Shown in pieces: positions 31,915 through 41,955 of a stretch of DNA of 64,000 nt. The position numbers were made by a program, and so were the translations under genes. The stretch's first letter is position 1, and every line of letters starts with the position of its first letter. The DNA comes from DATDFB01 sp035276475 (GTDB lineage Bacteria > Acidobacteriota > Thermoanaerobaculia > Gp7-AA8). The notes under the pieces were generated by a model, which had not been told where the DNA came from, made no database searches, and saw only the letters and a list, made by a program, of their open reading frames with translations. The DNA is taken from NCBI GenBank assembly GCA_035276475.1, contig DATELQ010000071.1, positions 13,359 to 77,358 on the forward strand. Reading direction: 5' to 3'.

Positions 31915-34470
31915 TCACAACCCATCCCCCATCACCACGAACGCCGCCCAATAGAACGGGTGGCGGTACTCCTTCGTGCGCAGCATCGACACGATCGTTT
32001 TCTGCATCGCGCTGGCGGCCTGGGTGCGGTCGTGGCGGATGTTTTGGTGGAACTTGCGCATCAGGGTGCTCGTGGCGGCGGAGTCGACTTTCCACTGGCT
32101 GACCACTTGCGTGCGGCAGCGGGCGGCGAAGAGGGCCCAGCTGAAGCCGATGATGCCTTCGCCGGCGGCGTACGCGCCGCGGGCGGTGTCGCAGGCGGAC
32201 AGCACCACCAGATCCGCGCCGAGGTCCATCTGCATCAGCTCTCCGGCTTCGAGATAGCCGTCTTCCGTCTTCGAGCGGCCCTGGGCGAGCAGCAGGTACG
32301 AGTGCATCGGGCTGGCGTCGTTCAGCACGCCGTGGCCGGCCACGTGCAGCACGCGGAAGTGCGGCGCCTCGGATTTGAAGCGCTCCTCCGTCGCCTCGCC
32401 GCGGACATATACCTCGCTGTCCGCGCCGTAATACCGCGCCGCGCTCTTCACCTCCGCCTCCGCTTCCGGAAGCGACGTGAGCTTGCCTCGCGAGGCGCGT
32501 TCCACGTCCGTGCCGGCCGGTGTCGTCGGGTTGCCGAACGCGAGCAGCTCGCGGCGTCCGCTCGCCGGCGCCGCCGCGGCCTCGCGGCTCATCTCCATCC
32601 ACGCGGCCAGCGACGGCGCGTAGACGATCGCTGCCTTCTCCGCGAGATACGTCCCGTGCCGATCGAGCAGCGCCTGAAACGGCAGATTCCAGAGCGGTCC
32701 GTCCGGAATCAGAATCCACGACCGCCGCTTCGACAGCAGATCCGCGATCGGGGCGATCAGCATTTCGTGCAGCTCCCGCGCTGGCTTGCGGAAGTCGGGA
32801 CGCCGGTCCGCGAGGAGCGTGCGGAACGACTCCGCGCGGCGCGCGAGATTGTCGCTGGCGACGTCGATGGCGCGCACCTCGATCGCTCCGCCGGCGATGA
32901 CGAACGCGTACGTCTTCTCCTCCGTCACGAGAAACTCCACGAGCGCGGCCTCGGCCGGCAGGCGGGAGACGGCGTCGCGCGCCGTCACCGGCGGCAGCGT
33001 TCCTCGCTCGACGCGCAGCCGCGGATGGGCGGCGGCGAGCTCCTGTTGGAAAGCGTCGTGCTCGCGGCGCGCGGCGGCGATGCGCTCGGTCAGCTCGGGG
33101 CTGGATGCATGCGCCGCCTCGCGATGCAGCGCCGACAGCCGATCGGCGAGCTCGCGCTCGCGCCTTCGCTCCTCGTCGGTGAGCGCCAGCGGCCGGTCGG
33201 GAGCGCGGCGCAGCACATCGATCAGCACCCGCGACCGATACCGCTCCGCCGACTCGAACGCGTCGCCCACGCGGCCCTGGCCGATCATCAGCAGGGCCAT
33301 CTCGGAGTAGGCCTCGCTGCGGTGATCGAAGAAGTGGACCTCATCGCCCGTGGAATGCCCATGCATCGATTCGACCGCGTCGATCGCTCCGGCAAGCGCG
33401 GTCCGCGCTTCTTCGGCGCGCCCGAGCTTCCGGTAGAGATGCCCGACCAGCGTGCGGGAGAGATAGATGCCCTTGCTCCCGTCGGTCGGCTCCGCGGCCG
33501 CCTTCACCGCTTGATCGAGCGCGGCAGAGAGATTGCCGCTCCGCTCCTCGCTCTCCGCCAGAAGGCGGCGGACGTTGGCGCGCGAATCGGGATCGTCGGT
33601 TTTCTCGTACGCCGGCAGCAGCTCGCGCAGGACCGGCGCCGCCTCCTCGTGCCGCCCGAGGCGCAGGAGAACGGCGGCGATGTTCATCTTCGACATGTTG
33701 ATCCCGCGCGTGTACCCGAGCGTCTCCATCAGCGCCAGGTTCTCGCGGTAGCACTCCAGGGCGCGGTCGCCGCGGCCCATCAGGTTGTAGGCGACGCCGA
33801 GGTTGTTGCGGGTCGAGGCCACCATGGCCGTGCTGCCGAGCTCGCGGAACATCTCGATCGCCTTTTGGTCGTAGTAGACGGCGAGATCGGTGTTCCCTTC
33901 ATTCATGTACACGTCGGCCATCCCGGCGAGAGCTTCGGCGTGAACGATGGGCTTCTTGGATGCGATGGCCGCGGCGATCGCCTCGCGGAACGTGGCCATG
34001 GCCTCGCGATACTGACCGAGCGATTCCTGACACTGGCCGACACGCTCCAGGCAGAACGCCGTCCGGCCGCTTTCCGGAACGGCCGCGCATTGGCGGTAGT
34101 CATCGGCGGCCACGGCGAACTTCCCCTGGCCGATGTGCAGATTGCCCATGTGCAGAAAGGCTCCAGCGAGGCCGTTTGCGTCGCCGGCTTTCTCGAACGT
34201 CGCCTGCGCCTCGCGCGCGAGGGCAATGCCGTCGTCGAATTGGCCGTACAGCGTTTTCAGGCCGGCCAGGCCGAGCTTCGCGCGCGCGGCGATCACCGCA
34301 TCGCCGGCCGCTTCCGCCGCGGCGCGCGCCTTCTCGTACGCGGCGAGCGCCTCCTTGAAGCGGTTCGCGTCGTAGTGCGCCTTCGCCGTCTTCATCAGAT
34401 CGGCGGGCGACTCCTGCGCCGCTGCGACAGCCGGCAGGATCAAGAGAAGCGCAGCGGCGATGGCTCTCAT
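31915..34470 (-). CDS. Exported TPR protein with CHAT (caspase-like) protease domain
   Basis: A protein of 851 residues. Signal peptide (ALLLILPAVAAA), about eight TPR-type helix pairs through residue 400, a coiled-coil linker (LTDEERRRERELADRLSALH), then a CHAT domain with the His/Cys dyad: VLHVAGHGVLND (His about 711) and LVVLSACDTARG (Cys about 758). CHAT domains belong to the caspase/separase clan. The gene overlaps the membrane anti-sigma-like gene by ATGA, with a sigma-like gene upstream, so the unit may be an envelope-sensing proteolytic switch. The protease substrate is not known. Confidence 0.9.
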   Translation of the reverse strand: MRAIAAALLLILPAVAAAQESPADLMKTAKAHYDANRFKEALAAYEKARAAAEAAGDAVIAARAKLGLAGLKTLYGQFDDGIALAREAQATFEKAGDANGLAGAFLHMGNLHIGQGKFAVAADDYRQCAAVPESGRTAFCLERVGQCQESLGQYREAMATFREAIAAAIASKKPIVHAEALAGMADVYMNEGNTDLAVYYDQKAIEMFRELGSTAMVASTRNNLGVAYNLMGRGDRALECYRENLALMETLGYTRGINMSKMNIAAVLLRLGRHEEAAPVLRELLPAYEKTDDPDSRANVRRLLAESEERSGNLSAALDQAVKAAAEPTDGSKGIYLSRTLVGHLYRKLGRAEEARTALAGAIDAVESMHGHSTGDEVHFFDHRSEAYSEMALLMIGQGRVGDAFESAERYRSRVLIDVLRRAPDRPLALTDEERRRERELADRLSALHREAAHASSPELTERIAAARREHDAFQQELAAAHPRLRVERGTLPPVTARDAVSRLPAEAALVEFLVTEEKTYAFVIAGGAIEVRAIDVASDNLARRAESFRTLLADRRPDFRKPARELHEMLIAPIADLLSKRRSWILIPDGPLWNLPFQALLDRHGTYLAEKAAIVYAPSLAAWMEMSREAAAAPASGRRELLAFGNPTTPAGTDVERASRGKLTSLPEAEAEVKSAARYYGADSEVYVRGEATEERFKSEAPHFRVLHVAGHGVLNDASPMHSYLLLAQGRSKTEDGYLEAGELMQMDLGADLVVLSACDTARGAYAAGEGIIGFSWALFAARCRTQVVSQWKVDSAATSTLMRKFHQNIRHDRTQAASAMQKTIVSMLRTKEYRHPFYWAAFVVMGDGL

Positions 34471-35501
34471 CGCAGTGCAATCAGACGCCGTGCGATCGGG
34501 GAGTCGGGGTTCTGTTCGGCGAGTTGGCGGAACTCGCGCTCCGCGTCGTGCAGCAGTCCGTGGCGGCTGTAGAGAAGCCCGCGAAGGAGGTGCGAGTCGC
34601 CATACTGCGTCTCGCCGACACGAACCTCGGCGGCCTCACTCGACGGCAGCACGCGGAACACCGCCTCGGCGCGCTCCGCGCCGGCCGACGAGATCTCGCC
34701 GCCCTCGGTGTCGGCGACGACGTGCCACGAGAGATCGACGCCCGCCGGCAGCGCCTTCGACGGCGTCCACGACGTGCCGGTCAACTCTCCGCTGCGCGCG
34801 ATCTCCTCGTAGTCGGCATCGAAGACCGCGGCGCGGTAGCCGCGTGCGCCGCGCACCGGCGTCCACGAGAAGCGCGGCCGCGCGTCGAGCACGGCGGAGC
34901 GAAACGGCTCGATGGCGCGCAGCGGATGCGTTCCGGCGTTCCCGCCGCGCACCGCGCCCGGCATGGCGGCGATGAACGTCGGGATCGAGAGTGCGCGTCC
35001 GGAGAGAACTGCGCGGGCGTCTTCGGCGTCGCGCGGCGAGCGCATCGCCACGCCGTCGATCGCACCGTTGTCGAGCAACGCGATCCGCCCGGCACCATCG
35101 GCGAGGCTGGCCACGACCGCATGATGCGGAGCAGCGAGCGGTGCTTTGACGGCGACCGGCGCTCCCGGTGTGGTCCGTCGAACGAAGAGCGCGATTGTCG
35201 ACAACGCGACAACGATGAAGACGGCGGCCGCCGCCATCAGCCAACGCTTTGACGTCGACGCCGGAAAGCGCACCACCCGCCCCTCGGCGTCGAAGCGGCG
35301 CAGGTCCTCCACCTCCTCACGGCACATCGCACACGACTCCGCGTGGCTTGCGGCGAGGCGGTACGACGCATCGTCCACGCGCTCGTCGACGAGGACGTCG
35401 AGCTCGTCGTCGGAGAGATGCACGTCCACGCCCGGCGCGGCGAGCGCGCCGAGGGCCTGGCGATAGGCCGGAAGAGATTCAGAATCGGGTTGCCGGTCCA
35501 C
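34467..35501 (-). CDS. Zinc-finger anti-sigma-like membrane protein
   Basis: A protein of 344 residues. The cytoplasmic N-terminus has the anti-sigma zinc motif HAESCAMC (His53, Cys57, Cys60) and is followed by one membrane helix (about 85-106, WLMAAAAVFIVVALSTIALFV). The extracytoplasmic part contains a FNIII-like stretch (PRFSWTPVRGARGYRAAVFD) and a TPR-like C-terminus (HDAEREFRQLAEQNPDSPIA). It lies between the sigma-like gene (17 bases upstream) and the CHAT-TPR gene (ATGA overlap). Confidence 0.85.
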   Translation of the reverse strand: MDRQPDSESLPAYRQALGALAAPGVDVHLSDDELDVLVDERVDDASYRLAASHAESCAMCREEVEDLRRFDAEGRVVRFPASTSKRWLMAAAAVFIVVALSTIALFVRRTTPGAPVAVKAPLAAPHHAVVASLADGAGRIALLDNGAIDGVAMRSPRDAEDARAVLSGRALSIPTFIAAMPGAVRGGNAGTHPLRAIEPFRSAVLDARPRFSWTPVRGARGYRAAVFDADYEEIARSGELTGTSWTPSKALPAGVDLSWHVVADTEGGEISSAGAERAEAVFRVLPSSEAAEVRVGETQYGDSHLLRGLLYSRHGLLHDAEREFRQLAEQNPDSPIARRLIALR

Positions 35502-35518
35502 GTTCGCTCGTCCTTTCT

Positions 35519-36559
35519 CTATGAAGATGCGCGCCCGAGCAGCGGATTACCGTCGCGCAAAAACGGAAGCCGCCGCCCCAGCCGCTCCCGGGCTGATTTT
35601 CTCAGGTTGATGACTTGCTGGCGGCTGAGGCCGAGCCGTTCGGCGATGGCAATGTCGGGCAGCGGCAGTTGATCCCACATCGCCGCGAGATCCTCGGGCG
35701 CCAGCTCGACCGCGGCAGCCAGCCCGTCGAACGTGACGATGCGCAAGAGGACGAGCAGGCTCGTGATGGCGGAGCCGTTCTCGTCGCGAAGGCCGAGCAG
35801 CAACGCGATGCGCTGCCGCGGCAGCAAGAGATCGACCTCGCGCCAGACTTCGGTGAGCGCTGAGCGGTAGACGAGCGACGACTCCACCGAGGGCGCTTCG
35901 TCCGTGCGCTCGACGCGCGCGGCGGGCGGCGGGGCGACGGGCAGTTGGAACAGCTCCGCGACCTTCTCGACGAGCCGCTCGAGCTCCACGGGCTTTTGTG
36001 CATGGACGAAGACGTGGTCGAGCGTGCGCACGATGTCTTGATGTCCGATGGCGTCGTTCCAGGTGACGAAGAGCGGCGGCGCGAGCGGTGGAATGCGGTC
36101 GAGATCGGCCTCGGCACACTCACTCATTTCGCCCCAGCCCGCGCGTCCGCAAACAACGTAGCCCGAGGGAGACCGCCACAGGGCGAAGCGCGCGGTCTTG
36201 CGGACAACGTGGCGGATGCGGTTGCGCAGGCGCTGGCGCTCCGGGTGAACGCGACGGAAGTGCGCGTGGACGACGTTGAACGCGGTCACCGCGGCGTAGC
36301 CGTCGAAGTTCGCAATCGGAATGCCGGCTGGGTCGGACTTGACCTCCTGCAGCCGCTTGATCAACTGCAGGGCCGCCTCGCTGCAGAGCTCTTCGCGCTC
36401 CGTGACGGCGACGGCCGCGCCGACGCGTCCGCGGACGACGCCCTCGATGACGGGCGTAACGCGGTCGATCAGGAGCCGGAACGCGTCGTGTTCCGCCGCG
36501 GACTCGGGCGGAGCTCTCAGGTACCGCTCGAGGACCGGATCCAGCGCTTCGCCGGTCAT
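35519..36559 (-). CDS. Sigma-70-like regulator
   Basis: A protein of 346 residues, longer than an ordinary ECF sigma factor. A region-2-like helical stretch (ELCSEAALQLIKRLQEVKS to AFNVVHAHFRRVHPERQRLRNR) is followed by a Cys/Trp-containing insert and a C-terminal region-4-like helix-turn-helix (LPDIAIAERLGLSRQQVINLRKSARERLGRRL). It is paired with a zinc-finger anti-sigma-like membrane protein, as for ECF systems. Promoter recognition has not been tested, and its unusual middle (about 150-250) does not look like any sigma region. Confidence 0.72.
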   Translation of the reverse strand: MTGEALDPVLERYLRAPPESAAEHDAFRLLIDRVTPVIEGVVRGRVGAAVAVTEREELCSEAALQLIKRLQEVKSDPAGIPIANFDGYAAVTAFNVVHAHFRRVHPERQRLRNRIRHVVRKTARFALWRSPSGYVVCGRAGWGEMSECAEADLDRIPPLAPPLFVTWNDAIGHQDIVRTLDHVFVHAQKPVELERLVEKVAELFQLPVAPPPAARVERTDEAPSVESSLVYRSALTEVWREVDLLLPRQRIALLLGLRDENGSAITSLLVLLRIVTFDGLAAAVELAPEDLAAMWDQLPLPDIAIAERLGLSRQQVINLRKSARERLGRRLPFLRDGNPLLGRASS

Positions 36560-36676
36560 TTTGGACTCGATTGACAGCGTCGATCGTACACCGTTGAAAC
36601 GAATCGGGTGCCGCCGACACTACGGTGGGACGCGCTGGTGCCAATAAGTCCACGGCGACGTCATCTTCACCCGACA

Positions 36677-38059
36677 ATGACCAAGAATGCCTCCGGGGCC
36701 TGCCCCACGTGTGATGTCGAAGCCGACGATCTGGCCACGCGCGTCCGCGACGCCGTGCGCTCCGGCGACGTGCAGCGGTTGCCGGCGATTCATCGGGAGT
36801 GCCCGGTGTTCGCGACGGCGGTCTCGCACTTCGACGGCCTGACCGGCCTCCCGAACCGCCGCTTCTTTCTCGAGCGCCTCGATCACGTCATCGCCGGCGC
36901 GCGCGCGCACCGCGTCGACGTCGCCGTGCTCGCCGTCGGCATCGACCGCTTCCGCAAGGTCAACGCATCGCTCGGACATCGCGTCGGCGACAAGGTGCTG
37001 GAGACGATCGCGTCGCGGTTGCACGGTGAGATGGTGGCGCGGTCGGGCGGCGACGAGTTTCTCGTGCTCCTGCAACGGCCCGGCGTCGACGTCGCCGCGC
37101 GCCAGCTCCTGGCGGCGGTCGCGCAGCCACTCGAAGTCGACGGCTACACGCTGAACCTCACCGCCACGATCGGCGTCAGCGTCTTCCCCGGCGACGGTCT
37201 GGACGCGGAGTCGCTCGTGCAGCACGCCACGACGGCGCTGCACCGCGACGCCCGTCCGATGGCTTCGCCGTTTCTCGAAAGCGGACTGCGGCGGGCCGTG
37301 GAGCGCGCGGAGTTCGTGCTGCACTACCAGCCGATCGTCGATCTCCATTCGTGGCGCGTCTCGGGCGCCGAAGCGTTGATCCGATGGGAGCACCCGCACC
37401 TCGGCACGCTTCCGCCGGCGTCGTTCCTCGGGCTCGCCGAGGAGACGGGGATGATCGTTCCGCTGGCCACGTGGGCGGTGCGCGAGGCGTTTGCGCAGAT
37501 GGCGCGCTGGAGGGAGCAGGAGCTCGGCATCGGCCGCCTGGCGGTGAACATCTCCGCGTATCAGCTGCGCGAGCCCGGCTTCGCTCGCACGATCGGACGG
37601 ATCGCCGAGGAGGAAGGGATCGACGCGCCGCGGATCGAGCTCGAGGTGACGGAGAGCGTCCTCGTCGCGGACGACGGCCGCAGCATCGAGACGCTGCACG
37701 AGCTCAAGTCGCGCGGCTTCGGCATCGCCATCGACGATTTCGGCACCGGATACTCGTCGCTCAGTTACCTGCAGCGGCTTCCCGTCGACCGGCTGAAGAT
37801 CGACCGCGCGTTTGTCCGCGATCTCGGCAGCAGCGAGCAGTCGGCGGCCATCGCGGAGCTGATCATCGCCGTGGCGCAGCGCCTCGGTCTCGCGGTGACG
37901 GCCGAAGGGGTCGAGACTGCGAGCCAGCTCGAGTTCCTCCTAGCGCACGGCTGCGACGAGATCCAGGGCTACTACCTCGGCGAGCCCGGACCGCCCGTCA
38001 CCGTGGAGCGCGCGGTAATACGGCCGCCCACGCCGCATCTTCAGCTCGAAAAGAACTGA
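36677..38059 (+). CDS. GGDEF-EAL cyclic-di-GMP enzyme
   Basis: A protein of 460 residues, cytoplasmic. A Cys-containing N-terminus (SGACPTCDVEADD) precedes a GGDEF domain with DGLTGLPNRRF and an intact SGGDEF, then an EAL domain with AEALIRWEHP, LAVNISAYQL, LEVTESVL, IDDFGTGYSSL, LKIDRAFV and AEGVET, all active-site elements present. No RxxD inhibitory site is seen just before GGDEF. It could both make and degrade cyclic-di-GMP. ATG 36677 was chosen because the domain begins soon after; the upstream in-frame start at 36608 lies close to the divergent sigma-like gene. Confidence 0.9.
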   Translation: MTKNASGACPTCDVEADDLATRVRDAVRSGDVQRLPAIHRECPVFATAVSHFDGLTGLPNRRFFLERLDHVIAGARAHRVDVAVLAVGIDRFRKVNASLGHRVGDKVLETIASRLHGEMVARSGGDEFLVLLQRPGVDVAARQLLAAVAQPLEVDGYTLNLTATIGVSVFPGDGLDAESLVQHATTALHRDARPMASPFLESGLRRAVERAEFVLHYQPIVDLHSWRVSGAEALIRWEHPHLGTLPPASFLGLAEETGMIVPLATWAVREAFAQMARWREQELGIGRLAVNISAYQLREPGFARTIGRIAEEEGIDAPRIELEVTESVLVADDGRSIETLHELKSRGFGIAIDDFGTGYSSLSYLQRLPVDRLKIDRAFVRDLGSSEQSAAIAELIIAVAQRLGLAVTAEGVETASQLEFLLAHGCDEIQGYYLGEPGPPVTVERAVIRPPTPHLQLEKN

Positions 38060-38073
38060 TGGAGATTCATCCC

Positions 38074-39102
38074 ATGCGTAAACGCATCTTCGTTTGCGCC
38101 GCAATGGCGGCGCTGTTGCTCTCGTCGAATGACATCTCGGCGGGCTTCCGCAAACGGCATCCGATCGATGCCATGCGGCCACTGCCGGGCGGACTCGGAG
38201 TCCTCCCCGCGCTTCCGGAAAATCGGGAGAACCCGATGACGCCCGCGAAGTTCGAGCTGGGGCGGCAGCTCTTCGAGGACGCGCGCCTCTCCGGCGACGA
38301 GAGTCTCAGCTGCGCGTCGTGCCATCCGCGGGAGATGGCGTACACGGAAGCGGTGCCGTTCTCCGAGGGCGCCGGCGGAAAGCCGATGCCGCGGCACACG
38401 CCGACAGTGCTCAACGCCGCGTACTACCGGTACATCAATTGGGACGGCAAGTTCGCGACGATTCCGGAGCTCGTCCTGGCGGTGCTGGCGAATCCGCGGA
38501 ACATGAACATGCAGGACGAGGACGTTCTCATCGACCGCCTCGAATCAGTGCCGGAGTACCGCGAGCAGTTCCGAAAGCTGTTCGGCGGCCGCCCGACGAA
38601 ACAGCGCGTGGCGCTGGCGATCGACGCGTATGTGCGCGGGCTGACAACGCCGAACTCTCCGTTCGACCGCTACGCGGCCGGCGACACGTTCGCGCTGACG
38701 GATGCGCAAAAGCGCGGGCTGGCGCTGTTCGTCGGCAAAGCGGAGTGCGCGATGTGCCACCGCGGCCCGAATTTCGAGGACGATCAGTTTCACGCGCTCG
38801 GTATCGGCGGCGACGACGTGGGGCGCTTCAAGGTCACGGGGGTGGAAGCCGACCGCAACGCGTTCAAGACGCCGACGCTGCGCAACGTGGCGCTGACCGC
38901 GCCGTACATGCACGACGGCAGCCTCGCCACGCTTCGCGACGTGATCGAGCTCTACAACGCCGGCGGCGGCGCGAACCAGCCGAAGTCGATGCTGCTGCGC
39001 AAGCTGAACCTGACGGAGAAGGAGAAGGCGGATCTGGCGGCGTTCCTGGAGTCGCTGACCGGGACGGTTGAGAAGATGGGGGTACGCACGGCAGCGAAGT
39101 GA
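38074..39102 (+). CDS. Periplasmic di-heme cytochrome c peroxidase (MauG/CcpA family)
   Basis: A protein of 342 residues with a signal peptide (IFVCAAMAALLLSS). Two c-type heme motifs, CASCH (about 80-84) and CAMCH (about 225-229), with the family segments LGRQLFEDARLSGDESLSC, RHTPTVLNAAYY and FKTPTLRNVALTAPYMHDGS. It should reduce hydrogen peroxide or, like MauG, oxidise a protein substrate. The start at 38074 has GGAG nine bases upstream; an ATG at 38059 overlaps the previous stop and lacks a site. It lies 22 kb from the mau-like cassette, so a shared role is only a possibility. Confidence 0.9.
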   Translation: MRKRIFVCAAMAALLLSSNDISAGFRKRHPIDAMRPLPGGLGVLPALPENRENPMTPAKFELGRQLFEDARLSGDESLSCASCHPREMAYTEAVPFSEGAGGKPMPRHTPTVLNAAYYRYINWDGKFATIPELVLAVLANPRNMNMQDEDVLIDRLESVPEYREQFRKLFGGRPTKQRVALAIDAYVRGLTTPNSPFDRYAAGDTFALTDAQKRGLALFVGKAECAMCHRGPNFEDDQFHALGIGGDDVGRFKVTGVEADRNAFKTPTLRNVALTAPYMHDGSLATLRDVIELYNAGGGANQPKSMLLRKLNLTEKEKADLAAFLESLTGTVEKMGVRTAAK

Positions 39103-39125
39103 GGGGGGGCCGGTAAACTGGCGCC

Positions 39126-41877
39126 ACGTGCACCGCTGACGTTGTCGACGACTTAGCCGCAGCGATCCATCGAGGCCGCGCGGCCGTTTTCTGCGGCGCA
39201 GGCATCTCGGCCGCCTCGGGGATGCCGCTCGTGCGCGAACTGCTGCCGGCGCTTCTGCAGTCACTCCCGCTTACGCCAGCGGAGACTGCCGCGCTGCTCG
39301 GTTCCGGGTTGCCCTTCGAATCGTTCATCGAAGCGATCACGGCGAACATCGGCACCGGGATTCTGCGTCTGTTTGCCGGCGGTGAGCCGACGGCAACGCA
39401 TCGTTGGCTGGCGAAGCTCGTACGGGCGGGACTGCTGCGGACGATTGTCACGACGAATTTCGACTGCCTCATTGAAGCAGCGTTAGCCGACGAGGGCGTG
39501 ACAGACCTCGATCGTCTCTATCAGAGCGAGCACTACGAGCACATCGACTGGAGCGAGCCCCGGATACGCCTCATCAAGATCCATGGGACCGTCGATGACG
39601 AAGCAAGCCTCGCCGCCACGATTGCCGGCGTCGCCGCAGATCCGGCGGTTCAGAAGCGCATGCCGGTCATCGAGCACGTTTTCGGCGCGGCAGGAGGCGA
39701 CCCGACGATCGTGCTCGGCTACAGCTGTTCCGATGCGTTCGACATCTTCCCAGCCATTGAAGCCATCGCAAACCCAGGCCGCGTCGTCCACGTCGAGCAC
39801 GCGAGCTCCTTCGTGGTCGAGGATGTCAGCCGAGCCGCAGCGCGCAATCCCTTCCACGCGTATCGCGGCGAGCGCCTCTTCTGCGACACGGCGGAGCTCG
39901 TGCGGATGCTGTGGGAGAGGACAGTCGATCAATCGCGATACGACGGCCACACGGCCACGCATCCATGGAGATCACGGCTCGATGACTGGCGCCGGCACAT
40001 CGAAACGACGGCGGGCGATGGCGCCTTGGAGCTCCTCGCCGGAACGCTCTGCGCGCAGATTTCCGACTTTCCAGCCGCGCTCGCGCACTATCGCCGCGGT
40101 GCGGAAGCGGCAACGGGGCCGTGGCGTGCAGCGAATCTCCTGAATGCCGGCGCAATGCTGTTCGATTCGTCGCTGCGGCGGGAGGCACGACAAACGTTCG
40201 AACAAGCGCGCGAGGAGTTTCGCGCACTGGCCAATGTCCCCGGCGAGATCGACGTGCTGCGGCGGCTCGCGGCTGTCGCGCAGCAGGACGGCCGCGCCGT
40301 CGAGGCATGCGACTCGCTCATCGCCGCCTTGCGGCTCGCGGAGGAGCACCCGAAACACGTCCATCCCATTCTCGGCAGTCAGCTCCTGCTCGATCTCGCG
40401 GGCATGGAGAACAGCAACGGCCGGCATCGCGACGCCGTGTCGCACGCACAGCTCGCATACGAAATCGCCAATGAGCTCGGCGACCTGAACACAGCCATCC
40501 GCGCGCTCGACGCGTCGGCCAGCGCATATGGGAACCTCGGCGAGGTTGCCGACGCACTCGGTGCGCACGAGCGAGCCGTGACCCTCGCACGAAAACTCGG
40601 AAACCGCTTCAGCGAAGCCATTCACCTCGGCAAGATGGCGTCGTGCCTGCGAATGCTCGATCGACTGACCGAAGCGACAGTGGTTTGTGACGAAGCGCTG
40701 GCGCTGGCACGCGTCGGCGGCGATCGCGGGGGCGAGCACGACGCGCTCGTCGAGTCGGGCAACATCGCCCTGCGACAGGAGCGCCACGCGGACGCCCGAG
40801 CGGCGTGGACGGAATCGCTGCAGATCGCCGAGCAACTCCGCGACGCCACACGCCGCGGCGTTTCCCTCGGCAACCTCGCGGCGTGTTGCGAGATCGATCG
40901 AGACTATGACGAAGCCGTTCGCCTGCACGAAGCAGCGCTCGCGGAATTCGTGCGCGTGCACGAGACGAAGCTGATCGACGACACGCAAGAGGCCATCGCC
41001 AAGCTGCACCTTCGCCGGCACGATTACGCGCGGGCGTGCGACGCCTTCACGGCCGCGTTGGAAGGTTACGTACGACGCGCCGACCACAAGCCCGACAAAG
41101 TCGAGGAGCTGCGCCAAGCCGTACGGCACACCTCCCTGGCCGCTCGTGCGCCCGAACAGATTGCCGGCATCATGGCCGAGAGGGGCGCGATCGAGGAGGC
41201 CATGCAGGTGTGCGCGATCGCGCTGGAGCACGCCCGGGAAAGCGGCGATCTCCGGAGGCAAGCGCGTCTGGCGGGCGAGCTGGGAAGCCTCGAGGCCGCG
41301 CACGGCGACCCCGAGCACGCGATTGCGCTCGGCGAGGACGCCGTCCGGCTTTTTCGTGAGACCGGCGATATCGAGAACGCGGCTCGCGCGCTGGTGAATC
41401 TCGGAGGCGCGTACGAGCGCCGCGGCGATGACGCGTCCGCCATTCGCTGCTACGCAGACGCCCTGCCGGAGATGGATGCGGACCGATCTCGAGAAGGCGA
41501 TCGCGTATTACGACGATGCGCTGTCGCAATTCGACGCCATCGGGGAAGGCGACCATCCAAACGCCACGCCTTTTCGGGAGAACCTGGCCAAAGCGCTACT
41601 GGATCTCGGCGCTGCCACGTCGAACGCCGGCAAGCGCGATGTGGCGCGCGCGTATTTCGCCCGATGCGAGAGCGTCTGCACGCAGATCGGGGATGCCTTC
41701 GGAACAATCCGCGCGATCATCAACCAGGCCGCGATCGACTGGGTGCACGACGAAGACAAAGGGAATGCCGAGTTCGCGCGAGCGCGTGATGTGGCGATGG
41801 AGGCGTACGGTCCCGACCACGAGGTCACTCAATTCGCACAGGGGTACGTCGACGCGTACCGGCGAGCATCGCAGTAA
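39126..41877 (+). pseudogene. SIR2-domain TPR protein with apparent frameshifts at both ends
   Basis: The frame from 39222 encodes a SIR2-like domain (TTNFDCLIEAAL, LIKIHGTVDDEAS, IVLGYSCSDAFDIFPAIEA) followed by about 12 TPR units. The essential motif FCGAGISAASGMP lies upstream of ATG 39222 in the same open frame, but that frame has no ATG, GTG or TTG before its stop at 39114. A GTG at 39128 would supply the start if one base were removed. Near 41470 the TPR pattern moves to the +1 frame and continues to 41877 (LEKAIAYYDDALSQFDAIGE). SIR2-TPR proteins are often NAD-consuming phage-defence effectors. Two lesions suggest decay; sequencing error or recoding remains possible. Confidence 0.72.
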
Positions 41878-41955
41878 GCCCGCAGGCCCGGGCCCACCGG
41901 CCTTTTGTATTGCTCTCCTGCCGCCACTTGGTGCGATTTCGCATACCTTCCCTCG

